Of a DNA stretch of 64,000 nucleotides, positions 42,487-51,160 are shown in pieces; the stretch's first letter is position 1; each line of letters begins with the position of its first letter. This stretch comes from Paenibacillus elgii NBRC 100335 (GTDB lineage Bacteria; Bacillota; Bacilli; Paenibacillales; NBRC-103111), in NCBI RefSeq assembly GCF_004000865.1, contig NZ_BIMB01000014.1:62001-126000 (forward strand). The letters are read 5' to 3'. Made by a program: the position numbers and the translations under genes. Under the pieces are notes generated by a model, which saw nothing but the letters and a program-made list of their open reading frames with translations, ran no database searches and was not told the origin of the DNA.

Positions 42487-43164
42487 TTATTTATAGTAAG
42501 AATCGATGAGAGGCACGAATAAGCCGCCGCCATCTTTCACCTGTGCCTCAATGGTTACGGTTTTCACGTTGCCGATATCGACGACGATTTCTTTTAATCC
42601 GTCTTTCGTTGCAATGGTGCCTACATCTTTCAAGAGCACATTATTATCCAGATCGTGAATTTTAATGCCCGTCAATTCTTTATCAATCGCCGCCATCTTC
42701 AGGTGCAGCTTTTGGTATTTTTTGTCCGGCGTAATAATGATCGTTGGTCCGCCGGATCCCTCATGATAATAAAAAGCTTCCTTGTAGTTTTTATTGTTAT
42801 AGGTAGTTTGGGCAGGATCTTTCGTATACATGTAGTTATTGAACTTTTCCGCATTCAAAGGAGTCCCGTCCACTTTTTCCCCGAGAATGACCTCTTGGTT
42901 GGCCCCATTGTAATCGACAGCTACCGACAAAGCGTTGGCTACGGCACGGACCGGCAAATAAGTGCTGCCGTTATACGTGATCGGCAAAATGGCCGAGCCC
43001 TGCTCGTCGTTTAATTGCGCCACGGTGCCGTTGACGCGCACTTTGAGATCGCCGTTTAAATAGGCTTTGATTTCTTGCAAGTTACTGCCGGCATAAACGC
43101 CGGTCCCTACTCCAACAAGCAGAGACAATCCCGCAACCGAGGCGATTAGCTTCTTGTTTAGCAT
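42487..43164 (-). CDS. Exported stalk-domain (copper amine oxidase N-terminal-like) protein
   Basis: A 225-residue secreted protein. The signal peptide MLNKKLIASVAGLSLLVGVG is followed by one stalk domain (LNGDLKVRVNGTVAQLND, TYNGSTYLPVRAVANALSV, ANQEVILGE). The C-terminal 110 residues form a beta-rich domain with TIIITPDKKYQKLHLKMAAI and KEIVVDIGNVKTVTIEAQVK, a pattern like NPCBM-type carbohydrate-binding modules. The start at 43164 follows AAGGAG; the longer frame has no ribosome binding site. A near-perfect terminator follows. It could bind wall or spore glycans, but this is unproven. Confidence 0.8.
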   Translation of the reverse strand: MLNKKLIASVAGLSLLVGVGTGVYAGSNLQEIKAYLNGDLKVRVNGTVAQLNDEQGSAILPITYNGSTYLPVRAVANALSVAVDYNGANQEVILGEKVDGTPLNAEKFNNYMYTKDPAQTTYNNKNYKEAFYYHEGSGGPTIIITPDKKYQKLHLKMAAIDKELTGIKIHDLDNNVLLKDVGTIATKDGLKEIVVDIGNVKTVTIEAQVKDGGGLFVPLIDSYYK

Positions 43165-43332
43165 TGTGTCATTCTCCTTTTTGTTAAAGCCAAAATAAGC
43201 CAAAATAATCCACATTTATTCTTTTACATTATAGATTGATGCGGAACAGGAAGCAATATGCCTATATGGCTATTTTAGGCTTATTAGAAAGGATTGAAAG
43301 ACGGTTACCGGATACATAGGGCCACTGGGCAA

Positions 43333-43361
43333 TTGACAAAAGCTAGAAATCGAAGTATCAT
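43333..43361 (+). promoter_or_regulatory. Sigma-A promoter of fabH
   Basis: TTGACA (43333-43338), a 17-base spacer and TATCAT (43356-43361) form a near-consensus housekeeping promoter about 80 bases before the fabH start codon. Confidence 0.8.
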
Positions 43362-43440
43362 TTTTATTACCAGGTACTAATACTAACTCATGATATCAGG
43401 CAATTTATTTTACATTTTAAATTTTACGAGGTGAACCCGT

Positions 43441-44475
43441 ATGGAATCATCAGTTCAACCTGCTTCCCCTTCGACACTTTACCGCTCCCGTATTACCGCC
43501 ATCGGCAGCTACGTTCCCGAACGCCGTCTGACGAACGCCGATCTGGAGCGCATGGTGGAGACCAACGACGAATGGATCGTGCAGCGTACCGGCATCCGCG
43601 AGCGGCGTATCAGCGCGCCGGAGGAGTATACGAGCCACTTGTGCATCCGGGCGGTACAGCAGCTCGTTGACCGCTACGGCGCCGTGCTGGACGATGTCGA
43701 TCTGGTCATTGTCGGCACCAGCACCCCCGATTTCGCTTTCCCTGCCACCGCTTGCCGGGTTCAGGCGCATTTCGGCATGAAGCAGACGACCTCCTTCGAT
43801 TTGAGCGCAGCCTGCGCCGGATTCGTCTATGGCCTACATATGGCTAACGGGATGATCGCTTCCGGCCTGCACCGCAAAGCGCTCGTCATCGGCGCTGACG
43901 CCCTGTCCAAGATCGTCGACTATACGGACCGTACGACGTGCGTGCTATTCGGCGACGGCGCCGGAGCGGTCCTGCTCGAGCGGGACGATTCGGACACCGC
44001 CCCTCAATTTATTGCCTATACGGGCGGTACCGACGGCAGCGGCGGGGCGCACATTTACCGCTCCCTGCTTGCCGATCATATCGATGGCAACCCGGTGAAC
44101 ACGAACGGCAAGCTTGTGCAAAACGGCCGTGAAGTATACAAATTCGCCGTCCAAACGATTCCGAAAGGCGTTAACGAACTGCTGAGCCAAACCGGCTTGT
44201 CTACGGATCGCCTCGACTGGTTCGTCCCGCATAGCGCCAACCTCCGCATCATCGATTCCGTATGCGAGAAGATGGGGATTCCGATGGAGCGGACGCTGCA
44301 CACGATCGAGAAGTACGGCAATACGTCTGCGGCGACGATTCCGCTTGCGCTGGAAGAAGCTACCCGGGAACAGAAGCTGAAGGACGGCGATACCGTTCTG
44401 TTGTTCGGCTTCGGTGGAGGTCTCGTTTACGGCGGACTGCTGCTCCGCTGGAAGGCGCTAACTCCGAAAGTCTAG
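43441..44475 (+). CDS. fabH: Beta-ketoacyl-ACP synthase III
   Basis: A 344-residue thiolase-fold enzyme that condenses acyl-CoA with malonyl-ACP to start fatty acid synthesis. The catalytic Cys-His-Asn triad lies in FDLSAACAGFVYGL, DWFVPHSANLRI and EKYGNTSAATIPLA. GIRERRISAPEEYTSHL and FGDGAGAVLLER are also typical. It stands alone under its own sigma-A promoter, outside any fab cluster, and faces a spore-surface gene group. It may be a second FabH giving different branched-chain primers, or serve a secondary acyl product. A bidirectional terminator follows. Confidence 0.93.
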   Translation: MESSVQPASPSTLYRSRITAIGSYVPERRLTNADLERMVETNDEWIVQRTGIRERRISAPEEYTSHLCIRAVQQLVDRYGAVLDDVDLVIVGTSTPDFAFPATACRVQAHFGMKQTTSFDLSAACAGFVYGLHMANGMIASGLHRKALVIGADALSKIVDYTDRTTCVLFGDGAGAVLLERDDSDTAPQFIAYTGGTDGSGGAHIYRSLLADHIDGNPVNTNGKLVQNGREVYKFAVQTIPKGVNELLSQTGLSTDRLDWFVPHSANLRIIDSVCEKMGIPMERTLHTIEKYGNTSAATIPLALEEATREQKLKDGDTVLLFGFGGGLVYGGLLLRWKALTPKV

Positions 44476-44486
44476 ACACGAGAAAA

Positions 44487-44524
44487 AGAGTCCGCCCTTC
44501 CTCCTGGAGGTTAGGTACGGACTC
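44487..44524. terminator. Bidirectional terminator between fabH and the small-protein operon
   Basis: GAGTCCG and CGGACTC close a hairpin with inner CCTCC/GGAGG pairing. The minus strand continues CTTTTTCTC and the plus strand CTCTTCCTTATT. It overlaps the stop of the convergent small gene. Confidence 0.75.
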
Positions 44525-44807
44525 TCTTCCTTATTACGGTCTTTTTCACCTTTTCGCCAAGCCAAGGCTTGCCCGGAATTCCGCGCCGCAAGCGGCGGCG
44601 TATGCGGACCCCGGCCATTTTCATAGCGATTTGGAGCTGATACCGGCTGATCGCCTCAATGTGCGCCGAAAGCTTGCGGGCCGCTTCCTCGGAGCTCTCC
44701 ACGACATCGGCCATGCTTTCGATCATGCGGGCCAGCGCACGCTGGCTGCGGGCGAGCGAATGAAGAATATGGAGCTTTACTTTATTTTCCTCTTCATGCC
44801 AATTCAT
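44511..44807 (-). CDS. Small helical basic protein of the sigma-K-like operon (98 residues)
   Basis: A 98-residue protein starting MNWHEEENKVKLHILHSLAR. Its first 65 residues are predicted helical (ARMIESMADVVESSEEAARK), and the last 30 are strongly basic (IRRRLRRGIPGKPWLGEKVK). The ribosome binding site is weak, so translation may depend on the gene just upstream (18-base gap). Together with the two genes before it, it forms a trio of similar-sized helical proteins behind one sigma-K-like promoter. I do not know a function; a structural spore role is inferred. Confidence 0.65.
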   Translation of the reverse strand: MNWHEEENKVKLHILHSLARSQRALARMIESMADVVESSEEAARKLSAHIEAISRYQLQIAMKMAGVRIRRRLRRGIPGKPWLGEKVKKTVIRKRVRT

Positions 44808-44824
44808 TGGGAGTCGTCGCTTCC

Positions 44825-45148
44825 TTACGAATAATAATTTCCTCCGTCCCCATTTGCCGGGTCCGTTCCACCCGCCTCGCCGCTTCCAAGAAGGATGTGC
44901 AAATGCTTGGCAAGCGCTATCTCCATCTTCGTCATGCTTTCGATCACTTCGATCATCTGATCGTGCACTTCCAGCGACTTCTTCACTTGGTCGCCATGGT
45001 CCGCAAAGTGGGCGCTGGACAAATGCCCGCAGATCCATTGGCACGAGCGCGCTGCCTCCAGCGCTTTGGCTTCCAGAATCAGTGCGATGTTATATTGGAA
45101 TCGGGAAGCGGCCTGCATCATTTTATGGTAGCTTTCGATTCTGCTCAC
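44825..45148 (-). CDS. Small helical protein of the sigma-K-like operon (107 residues)
   Basis: A 107-residue protein read from the GTG at 45148, which has GGGGGG upstream; a longer frame would overlap the previous gene by 38 bases. It is almost entirely helical (AASRFQYNIALILEAKALEA, MIEVIESMTKMEIALAKHLH) with a cysteine near residue 34, and ends in a disordered glycine- and asparagine-rich tail (GGTDPANGDGGNYYS). The closing segment TKMEIALAKHLHILL resembles ADLEEALAEHMALIV in the gene upstream, suggesting common descent. Function unknown. Confidence 0.65.
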   Translation of the reverse strand: MSRIESYHKMMQAASRFQYNIALILEAKALEAARSCQWICGHLSSAHFADHGDQVKKSLEVHDQMIEVIESMTKMEIALAKHLHILLGSGEAGGTDPANGDGGNYYS

Positions 45149-45185
45149 GTATACCCCCCTTCCTTCTTCCAAAGGGATGCCGGAT

Positions 45186-45476
45186 TTACTCCTCGTCGTC
45201 CGGGATTTCAACGATTTTGACAATGAGCGCCATATGCTCCGCCAACGCCTCCTCCAGATCGGCGAGCCCGCTTAAATAAACCGCGATGCTTTTCGAGACG
45301 TGCAAGGAATGCTCCGTCAGCGACTCGATATCCTGAAAGGAAGGGTTGTCGGGTGGAATGTCGTGAACCAATTGGGCCATGCGCACGGCCACATGCCGGT
45401 TCGCTTCGAGAATGTTGGCCATTTCCTGCTGGGACGCCGCCATATGCCGGATCATACGGGTCACTTGCCGATGCAT
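45186..45476 (-). CDS. Small helical protein, first gene of the sigma-K-like operon (96 residues)
   Basis: A 96-residue helical protein starting MHRQVTRMIRHMAASQQEMA. The motif NRHVAVRMAQLVHDIPPDNP and the end SGLADLEEALAEHMALIVKI recur, from memory, in uncharacterised small proteins of Bacillus and Paenibacillus that have sometimes been misnamed sugar epimerases. The size and helical content rule out an epimerase fold. GGAGG lies five bases before the ATG. A consensus-like sigma-K promoter stands 58 bases upstream, which points to late mother-cell expression and a place in the spore coat or exosporium. Confidence 0.7.
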   Translation of the reverse strand: MHRQVTRMIRHMAASQQEMANILEANRHVAVRMAQLVHDIPPDNPSFQDIESLTEHSLHVSKSIAVYLSGLADLEEALAEHMALIVKIVEIPDDEE

Positions 45477-45533
45477 CGTTCCCTCCACCTCCTCGCCGGC
45501 CGCATGTGTTCCGCTTTTTTAATATCTTTTTAG

Positions 45534-45560
45534 TATCCTATGCGCCTGCGGCACCCTGGT
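45534..45560 (-). promoter_or_regulatory. Sigma-K-like promoter of the small-protein operon
   Basis: On the minus strand AC (45560-45559), a 16-base spacer and CATAGGATA (45542-45534) match AC-N16/17-CATANNNTA exactly. Confidence 0.7.
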
Positions 45561-45582
45561 CCACGGCTCACGCCCACACGGT

Positions 45583-46311
45583 TCATATAAAAGAATGCGG
45601 ATCGACGCCCCATTTGTCGATGAACTTCTGGCGGTTCGTTGCCAGCAGAGCTTTGATTGTTTGTTCGTTTTCCAGCCGGAAGGTTGCGCTGCCTTCGTGG
45701 TAGATGAAGGCGTCCCCCGCGATCAGCAGCCGGTACCCCGCTTGCCGGGCGCGGTAGCAATAGTCGTCGTCTTCAAAATGTCCCGGTGAAAAGCGCTCAT
45801 CAAGCTCTCCAATACGCTCCACCAGCTCCCGCTTGAACAGGAAGCACAGTCCGACGATCCGTTCCGTCTGCCGCCATTTTCCGCTGTTCGGCCGGTTCAT
45901 GCGCGCCGCCATATCGGCGATCGAGGTGAAAGGCTCCTCGATCTGCTGCTTGCCGCTGGCATAGTTCGTCATGGGGCCGACGATGCCGACATCGCCGCTG
46001 CTGTACAGGCAGCGCAACATATTATCCAGCGCGCCGGCCGTCAGCCGCGTGTCATTGTTAAGCAGCATCAGCGCATTGCCTGAAGCGAGCTGCAGCCCGA
46101 AGTTGCACGCAGCGGGAAAACCGCGGTTCTTGGGCAGCGAGATGAGCTTGACCTCATGCTTCAGGCACACCCGCAGCGACGAGTCGGCGGAGCCGTTATC
46201 GACCACAATCACTTCGTGAGGCACGGCGACGTGCTGGCGGATCGATTCCAGGCATATAGCCAGCCACTTGGCTCCATTATAATTCGGAATAATGATACTG
46301 ACGGTCTGCAT
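45583..46311 (-). CDS. Glycosyltransferase family 2 (rhamnosyltransferase-like)
   Basis: A 242-residue GT-A glycosyltransferase. VSIIIPNYNGAKWLAICLES and EVIVVDNGSADSSL bind the nucleotide, NALMLLNNDTRL is the DxD-equivalent, and the acceptor region has PGHFEDDDYCYRARQAGYRL. WbbL-type rhamnosyltransferases have this NND form and ED(D) motif, which fits the rmlABDC genes at the other end of the cluster. Its start overlaps the stop of the upstream GT2 gene by one base. It is the last transferase of the minus-strand cluster. Confidence 0.87.
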   Translation of the reverse strand: MQTVSIIIPNYNGAKWLAICLESIRQHVAVPHEVIVVDNGSADSSLRVCLKHEVKLISLPKNRGFPAACNFGLQLASGNALMLLNNDTRLTAGALDNMLRCLYSSGDVGIVGPMTNYASGKQQIEEPFTSIADMAARMNRPNSGKWRQTERIVGLCFLFKRELVERIGELDERFSPGHFEDDDYCYRARQAGYRLLIAGDAFIYHEGSATFRLENEQTIKALLATNRQKFIDKWGVDPHSFI

Positions 46312-47498
46312 CAGGCATCGCCTCCGATATAGCGTCGTTTACGCAGCACGTCCGGATGCACGAGCCGCTCGCCCAGCCGGTCGCCGGCCAGCTTCAGCGC
46401 TTCCAGATGGTCTCCCACGATCATCGAGGCCACCGGATTGCCGCGGCCGCTGTTCAGCTTGCGCCGCTTGTTGCCCCGGATGACGTTCACCTGGCCCGCA
46501 TGGCCGACCCGGAGCTTCAGGAGCAGGGCAAGCGCCTGTGCTTTGGGCGGGACAGACAGCAGCTCAAGGCCCAGCGTCTCTACCGCGCGCCGCGACAAAG
46601 CGTGCGGCACGGCCGTGAGCGAGCTCGCCTTCAGATCCCGCCGGCCCAGCGCCAGGTTTAAAAATTGCTTCATGACCGTGACGGTATCCTGCCGGCCGAA
46701 CGGCCTCAGGTACGGATAAATGTTGTTGAGCGCCACGTCGAGTCCTTGCTCGATGCCGTGAACGAAGGGGACGAGCTGCTCCGCCCGAATCGGTATATCC
46801 CCGTCCGTGAAAAGCAGGATGTCCGCCCGGGCCAGCTTGGCGCCGATCGATCTTCCTACGTCGTGACCGAGCGCCTGCGGGTAAGACAGCACGATCGCCC
46901 GTGAAGCCGCTCTGGCTTGCCGGAACGTCTCGTCGCTCGAGCCGTTGACGATGACATACGTCTCGTCCGTCAGCCGGTCCGCCTCCTTCAGCACCGCGGC
47001 GATCGTGCGCTCCTCATTCTTGGCCGTCACGATAACGGCCACCGAACGCTCCGTCGGAAGCGGCACCCAGTCCGGCGCCGACCGGCCCATGCCTGCGAAG
47101 AAGCCGCGGACATAGCCGGCCGCAGCAGCGTGATAGCGGGCCCACGGATAACCGCCCAAGCCCCGTTCCTTCACCCGCGCCGCCCAGCGGCAGTTCAGCA
47201 GCCGGCGCAGCTCGCCCTCGCCCTCCGGTGGCCCAGACGGAGCGTCCGCGCGGCCAAGCTGCAGGCCGAGCCGATAGGCGGCCCCGCCGTAAGCCCTGGA
47301 CGCCGCCCGCTTCCGGGGCAGAAACAGCCGAGGGCCGGAGGCGGTGCGCTTCCGGGCGCGCTTGACCGCCGCTGTCGGCTTCTTCCGCACAGGCGCAGCC
47401 GAGACGACCGCCTTGCCGTCCTCTTCCGGCGGCGGCTTGCGGACCAGGCGGCCCCGAACCGCCGGTTTCTCAAACAACATCGCCTGTTGCTGCTTCAT
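46311..47498 (-). CDS. Glycosyltransferase family 2 with basic N-terminal tail
   Basis: A 395-residue protein. The first 100 residues form a lysine/arginine/proline-rich tail (KPTAAVKRARKRTASGPRLF), then a segment GGAAYRLGLQLGRAD that echoes the GYxxGYxxGR-like motif of the CgeB-like enzymes nearby. The catalytic GT2 domain starts at VAVIVTAKNEERTIAAVLKE and has ILLFTDGDIPIRAEQLVPFV as its DxD region. It is a paralogue of the next gene upstream: GHDVGRSIGAKLA here and GHDVGRGIGAGLA there. Its start lies nine bases beyond the stop of that gene, with GAGGTGA upstream. Confidence 0.83.
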   Translation of the reverse strand: MKQQQAMLFEKPAVRGRLVRKPPPEEDGKAVVSAAPVRKKPTAAVKRARKRTASGPRLFLPRKRAASRAYGGAAYRLGLQLGRADAPSGPPEGEGELRRLLNCRWAARVKERGLGGYPWARYHAAAAGYVRGFFAGMGRSAPDWVPLPTERSVAVIVTAKNEERTIAAVLKEADRLTDETYVIVNGSSDETFRQARAASRAIVLSYPQALGHDVGRSIGAKLARADILLFTDGDIPIRAEQLVPFVHGIEQGLDVALNNIYPYLRPFGRQDTVTVMKQFLNLALGRRDLKASSLTAVPHALSRRAVETLGLELLSVPPKAQALALLLKLRVGHAGQVNVIRGNKRRKLNSGRGNPVASMIVGDHLEALKLAGDRLGERLVHPDVLRKRRYIGGDA

Positions 47499-47506
47499 CG
47501 ATCCAT

Positions 47507-48310
47507 TCACCTCACCACGTTGCGGTTTCGCATCAAATCGGTATGGCATCCTCGCTCCCCCGCCGTCTCGGTCAACCAGCGAATCGCCTCCAAATGGTCT
47601 CCTATGATCAATTGACCGATCGTATCAGTGCCATGCTTTGTCAAGGGCCGTTTGCGCCGCGGATTCATGCGTCCGACCGGCACGAGATGGACCGGCCGCA
47701 CGACAAGCCCCTTCTGCACGGCCATCGTGTGCGCCTTGGGGGGAACCGCAAGCGCCGCCGCGCCGATCGCGGCGAGCGCCCTGCGGCTGATCGCATGGGG
47801 AATGGTCGTCATCGAGGTCCCCCGTAGATCGGGCCGGCCGAGCGCCACGTTCAGCGCGTGCTTCGCCAGCACGACCGGATGGGTGCTTCGTGTCCGGATC
47901 GGTCCCAGATAGCGGTTCAAAGCCACATCCACTCCGCTATGCACTGCATGAACGAACCGCTTCAGATCGCGTGCGGGAATCACCATATCGCCGTCGAGGA
48001 ACAGCAGGATTTCCCCGCTCGCCAGGCCGGCCCCGATGCCGCGTCCGACGTCGTGGCCAAGCGGCTCCTCGAAGCTGACGACCCTTGCGCCCATCGATTC
48101 GGCGATTTGCTTCGAGCCGTCCGTCGAGCCGTTGGCCACGACGATGATTTCCAGCTTTCCCGCGCCGATCTTCTTCACTTCCCGGAGCACGGATGGCAGT
48201 TTTTTGCGCTCGTTGATCACCGGAATAATGACCGAGACGTTCGCCGTCCGCACCGAAGCCGCCCCCAAGGCGCCGCCTCTCCGATTGCGAGACTTGCGAA
48301 TATGCCGCAT
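47507..48310 (-). CDS. Glycosyltransferase family 2
   Basis: A 267-residue GT-A enzyme with NVSVIIPVINERKKLPSVL, EIIVVANGSTDGSKQIAESM and the metal-binding LLFLDGDMVIPARDL. The C-terminal region, ending IGDHLEAIRWLTETAGERGC, has no membrane helix, so it is a cytosolic or peripheral transferase. I start it at the ATG at 48310, with GAGGAGG seven bases upstream, which leaves a short basic N-terminus (MRHIRKSRNRRGG). It is a paralogue of the next gene downstream, sharing the GHDVGR and PPKA(H/Q) segments. Confidence 0.85.
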   Translation of the reverse strand: MRHIRKSRNRRGGALGAASVRTANVSVIIPVINERKKLPSVLREVKKIGAGKLEIIVVANGSTDGSKQIAESMGARVVSFEEPLGHDVGRGIGAGLASGEILLFLDGDMVIPARDLKRFVHAVHSGVDVALNRYLGPIRTRSTHPVVLAKHALNVALGRPDLRGTSMTTIPHAISRRALAAIGAAALAVPPKAHTMAVQKGLVVRPVHLVPVGRMNPRRKRPLTKHGTDTIGQLIIGDHLEAIRWLTETAGERGCHTDLMRNRNVVR

Positions 48311-48375
48311 AGGTGTCCCTCCTCTCCATGAAACGATTCCGCCACGCTCCCGCCAAAGAAAACGCCGTCTCTCCG

Positions 48376-49239
48376 CTACGGGGCCGCTTCCATCCATTCG
48401 CGCAGTTCTTCAAGCATGCGGTCGTAACCAGGAACGGTGAAGTCAAGCTCGGGGCGGGTCGAGCGCAGCGTACGGTCTAGCGCAACGGTATCGTCGGGCC
48501 GGATGTAGACATCCCGCTTGTCGAAGATCCGCCGTAATCGCTCCAGCAGCTCGTATTTGCTGACGCTCTCCGCCGCGGTCAAATGAACAATGCCGCTTAA
48601 CCGGCCTTTCCGCTCCGCCGCATAATGGATAAATCTCGCCAGCTCCAGCGTCGTCACTCCGTTCCACGGCACGCGGACGAATCCCCGGATCTCCCCCCGC
48701 TGCCTCAGGAACCATGGAAGCAGTCCGCCGCCTTCCTCCTGCAGCTCCGGTCCGATCAACGACGTGCGGATCGTCAGATGGGGGGAGCGTACCACTTCGC
48801 CAAGCGCTTTCGTTCTGGCATACGCCGTCGTCCCGTCGGGCACATGGCGCTCTTCGTAGTGGCCGCGATCTCCCAGAAACACGCTGTCCGTGCTGATCTG
48901 GATAAGCCGCGCGTGCAGCCGATCGGCCAGCTCCGCAAGCTGGTGCGGCAGCAGGCCATTAATCCGGACGGCCTCAAGCTCCCTTTGCCGGGCTGCATCG
49001 TACATGATCCCGAGGGCGTTGACGATCAGATCGGGACACACCGCCTCGACCAGCTTATCGACCATCACGCTATCCGCTGCGTCCAGGCAAAGCCCCGCCC
49101 CCGGGAGCGCCCAAGACCGTCCGCAGTTTGTTTTTCCGTGCTCCGTCGTATAGAACACTTCATACGAAGTGCAAGCCGCCAAATACCGCAGCAGCATATG
49201 TCCCGCCATCCCATCGCCGCCGATCACGAGCACCTTCAT
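48376..49239 (-). CDS. RmlD-like NAD(P)-dependent sugar reductase (SDR)
   Basis: A 287-residue extended SDR related to dTDP-4-dehydrorhamnose reductase. The N-terminal MKVLVIGGDGMAGHMLLRYL is a variant dinucleotide-binding loop, LIQISTDSVFLGDRGHYEE precedes the active-site TAYARTKALGE (Tyr/Lys), and IVHLTAAESVSKYELLERL follows. It is distinct from the true rmlD at 54.5 kb and probably reduces a different nucleotide sugar. The start at 49239 is eight bases after GGAGAGC; the frame continues upstream without support. Confidence 0.82.
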   Translation of the reverse strand: MKVLVIGGDGMAGHMLLRYLAACTSYEVFYTTEHGKTNCGRSWALPGAGLCLDAADSVMVDKLVEAVCPDLIVNALGIMYDAARQRELEAVRINGLLPHQLAELADRLHARLIQISTDSVFLGDRGHYEERHVPDGTTAYARTKALGEVVRSPHLTIRTSLIGPELQEEGGGLLPWFLRQRGEIRGFVRVPWNGVTTLELARFIHYAAERKGRLSGIVHLTAAESVSKYELLERLRRIFDKRDVYIRPDDTVALDRTLRSTRPELDFTVPGYDRMLEELREWMEAAP

Positions 49240-49352
49240 CGGCTCGCGCTCTCCGTACGGCCACCTTTCCTTATCGCGGTGCCTGACCACCTTTTGCCGC
49301 CTCCCCGATTGCAATCCCCGCTTCCCAAGCTTCCGCCAACCGCAGCCAGCCG

Positions 49353-51128
49353 TCATGGGCGGGCCCGTGAGTGCTTTCGGCTTTTAAGCCTCCTGCCGCG
49401 AACCGGGTTATCGTCTATGGCCCAGCCCGCTTGCTTCGATCCGAGATACCGGCGGCGCTGGCCCTTGGGGCTCCGCCTGCGGTCTCCGGGACCTTGCAGC
49501 GCCTTGCCGAGCGGCATGGCGTGCAGTTCGTCGCTCGGCAACAGCACGACACGAGTCGGATCGAGGCCCCGCTGCCGCAGCGCCGCTTGCGATACGACCG
49601 GCAGCGGCAGCCTCCGGCCGCCGGTCAACAGATACACGAGCCTCCCCCTGCCCTTAGCCAGCATAACGGAAGGACGATTCGGAGGCGACGGAGGATCGTG
49701 CCGCAGGATGCGCCCCGTCGGGAAAAGGTTCAGTACCGCATCCGGCACCACGCGGATATCGTCTCCCCGATAGCGGTAAAAGCGGAACGCCTCTGCAGAA
49801 GCAAACGGCCGCTTCATGCCTCGCTCCAGCAAAAACAAGGCCGGGCTCCACTTTCCTTTATAGACGGCGTTGGACCGGAGCATAGGACGCGAACTCGGCT
49901 TCCGCCTGCGCCGAAGCACTAGGGCACGATTGCAGACATTTGCCATCAGTTTCGCGAGCCGCTTCCGGTACGCCTCCTCCCCGTACGCCGCTTCGGCGGA
50001 ACGCCGGCTGGCTTCCGCCCTTGAGCCCGGTTGCTCCCCGGTCTCCAGACACTTCAGCACGCAATCCGTCAAAGCCTCAACGTCCCCTTGCGGCGCCAGC
50101 AGCCCGGAATTGCCGGTTGCCGTCATCATTTCTTCCAAGCCGCCGCTCCGGTAAGTGATGACGTTTTTGCCGAGCAGCCATCCGTCAAGTGCCGTCATGC
50201 TGAAGCTTTCCTCAAACAAGCTTGGCACGACGATCAGATCCATCGCGGCCAGCACTTGCTCGCGATGCGGTTCGAGTTCCACGTAATGAAACCGGCTCCC
50301 GTACCCCGATTCTTCGATCAGGCGACGGCAAGAGCGGTAGTGCGCTTCGTCGCAGACGCTGCCGGCCACCAGTAAGCGAACGTCCGGATGCACGGCCGCC
50401 ACCTGCACGGCCATAGCGGCGAACCACGAGAGCCCCATTTCGGGCTTCAAGCGTGGTGCGGCAAAGCCGACGATCCGGTGTTCCTCCTCGACGGGCAGAA
50501 CCGATCGGAGCTTGTGGCGATAGACGGGGTGAAGATCGGGGTTTAGTTCCTCGCCCCTTCGGGTGGGAGGGAGAAGGAAAATTTTTCTCTCGGACGCTTT
50601 TGTACGCAGCGGCGCAAGCGAAGCGTCCGACACGCCGACAATCCAGTCGGCGTAACTCTCGATCCACTGCCCGGTCTGCGACGTCCAAGCCGGATCGGTC
50701 ACCGTTTCGGTCAACAGCCAGAGCACCGGAATGCCGAGCGTCTTGGCCGCTGACGCGGGAAGCACGGGATGGGGACCGCCGACAATCACGATATCCGGTT
50801 GCCGCATATGCAGCAGATTGACAAGGGACCCGCATGCCGGATGCCGCCGGATGACGGTGTCCGGCGATTCCTCATGTTCTGCAGGCAGATGATAAGGCGG
50901 CACCGGGTGTGCGATGACCGGTAAGCCGGCTTCAGCCGCCAGGACGCCGGGTTCGTCGGCCACCAGCAGGCATTCGGCCTGCTCTTTCAGCTCCCGGATC
51001 AGCGTCAGCATATATTTTTCCATACCCGTCAACGCCTGCCTGCCGCCGTTCGGAGCGAAAAGCATAATACGGAGCGGAGCCGGAGAACGTTCCGCCCGCA
51101 GTGTGCCGCTGTCCTGTTCCACCTGCAT
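49353..51128 (-). CDS. Glycosyltransferase family 4 with C-terminal repeat domain
   Basis: A 591-residue protein. Residues 18-380 form a GT-B transferase (RIMLFAPNGGRQALTGMEKY, FAAPRLKPEMGLSWFAAMAV, SLFEESFSMTALDGWLLGKN). After a basic linker (ALVLRRRRKPSSRP), residues 430-560 hold two copies of a roughly 55-residue motif (FRFYRYRGDDIRVVPDAVLN and RLVYLLTGGRRLPLPVVSQA, the second going on to LLPSDELHAMPLG), a pattern of small surface-associated beta repeats. The last 40 residues are strongly basic. GAGG lies eight bases before the ATG, and a sigma-K-like promoter lies upstream. Donor and acceptor unknown. Confidence 0.83.
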   Translation of the reverse strand: MQVEQDSGTLRAERSPAPLRIMLFAPNGGRQALTGMEKYMLTLIRELKEQAECLLVADEPGVLAAEAGLPVIAHPVPPYHLPAEHEESPDTVIRRHPACGSLVNLLHMRQPDIVIVGGPHPVLPASAAKTLGIPVLWLLTETVTDPAWTSQTGQWIESYADWIVGVSDASLAPLRTKASERKIFLLPPTRRGEELNPDLHPVYRHKLRSVLPVEEEHRIVGFAAPRLKPEMGLSWFAAMAVQVAAVHPDVRLLVAGSVCDEAHYRSCRRLIEESGYGSRFHYVELEPHREQVLAAMDLIVVPSLFEESFSMTALDGWLLGKNVITYRSGGLEEMMTATGNSGLLAPQGDVEALTDCVLKCLETGEQPGSRAEASRRSAEAAYGEEAYRKRLAKLMANVCNRALVLRRRRKPSSRPMLRSNAVYKGKWSPALFLLERGMKRPFASAEAFRFYRYRGDDIRVVPDAVLNLFPTGRILRHDPPSPPNRPSVMLAKGRGRLVYLLTGGRRLPLPVVSQAALRQRGLDPTRVVLLPSDELHAMPLGKALQGPGDRRRSPKGQRRRYLGSKQAGWAIDDNPVRGRRLKSRKHSRARP

Positions 51129-51160
51129 CCCCTCCGCCTCGGTTTGTTCTCAAGTCTTTA

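Noticed and set aside
45186..45476. Sugar epimerase
   Set aside because: Such a label may appear in automatic annotation, but the protein is 96 residues, all helical and without a dinucleotide-binding loop.
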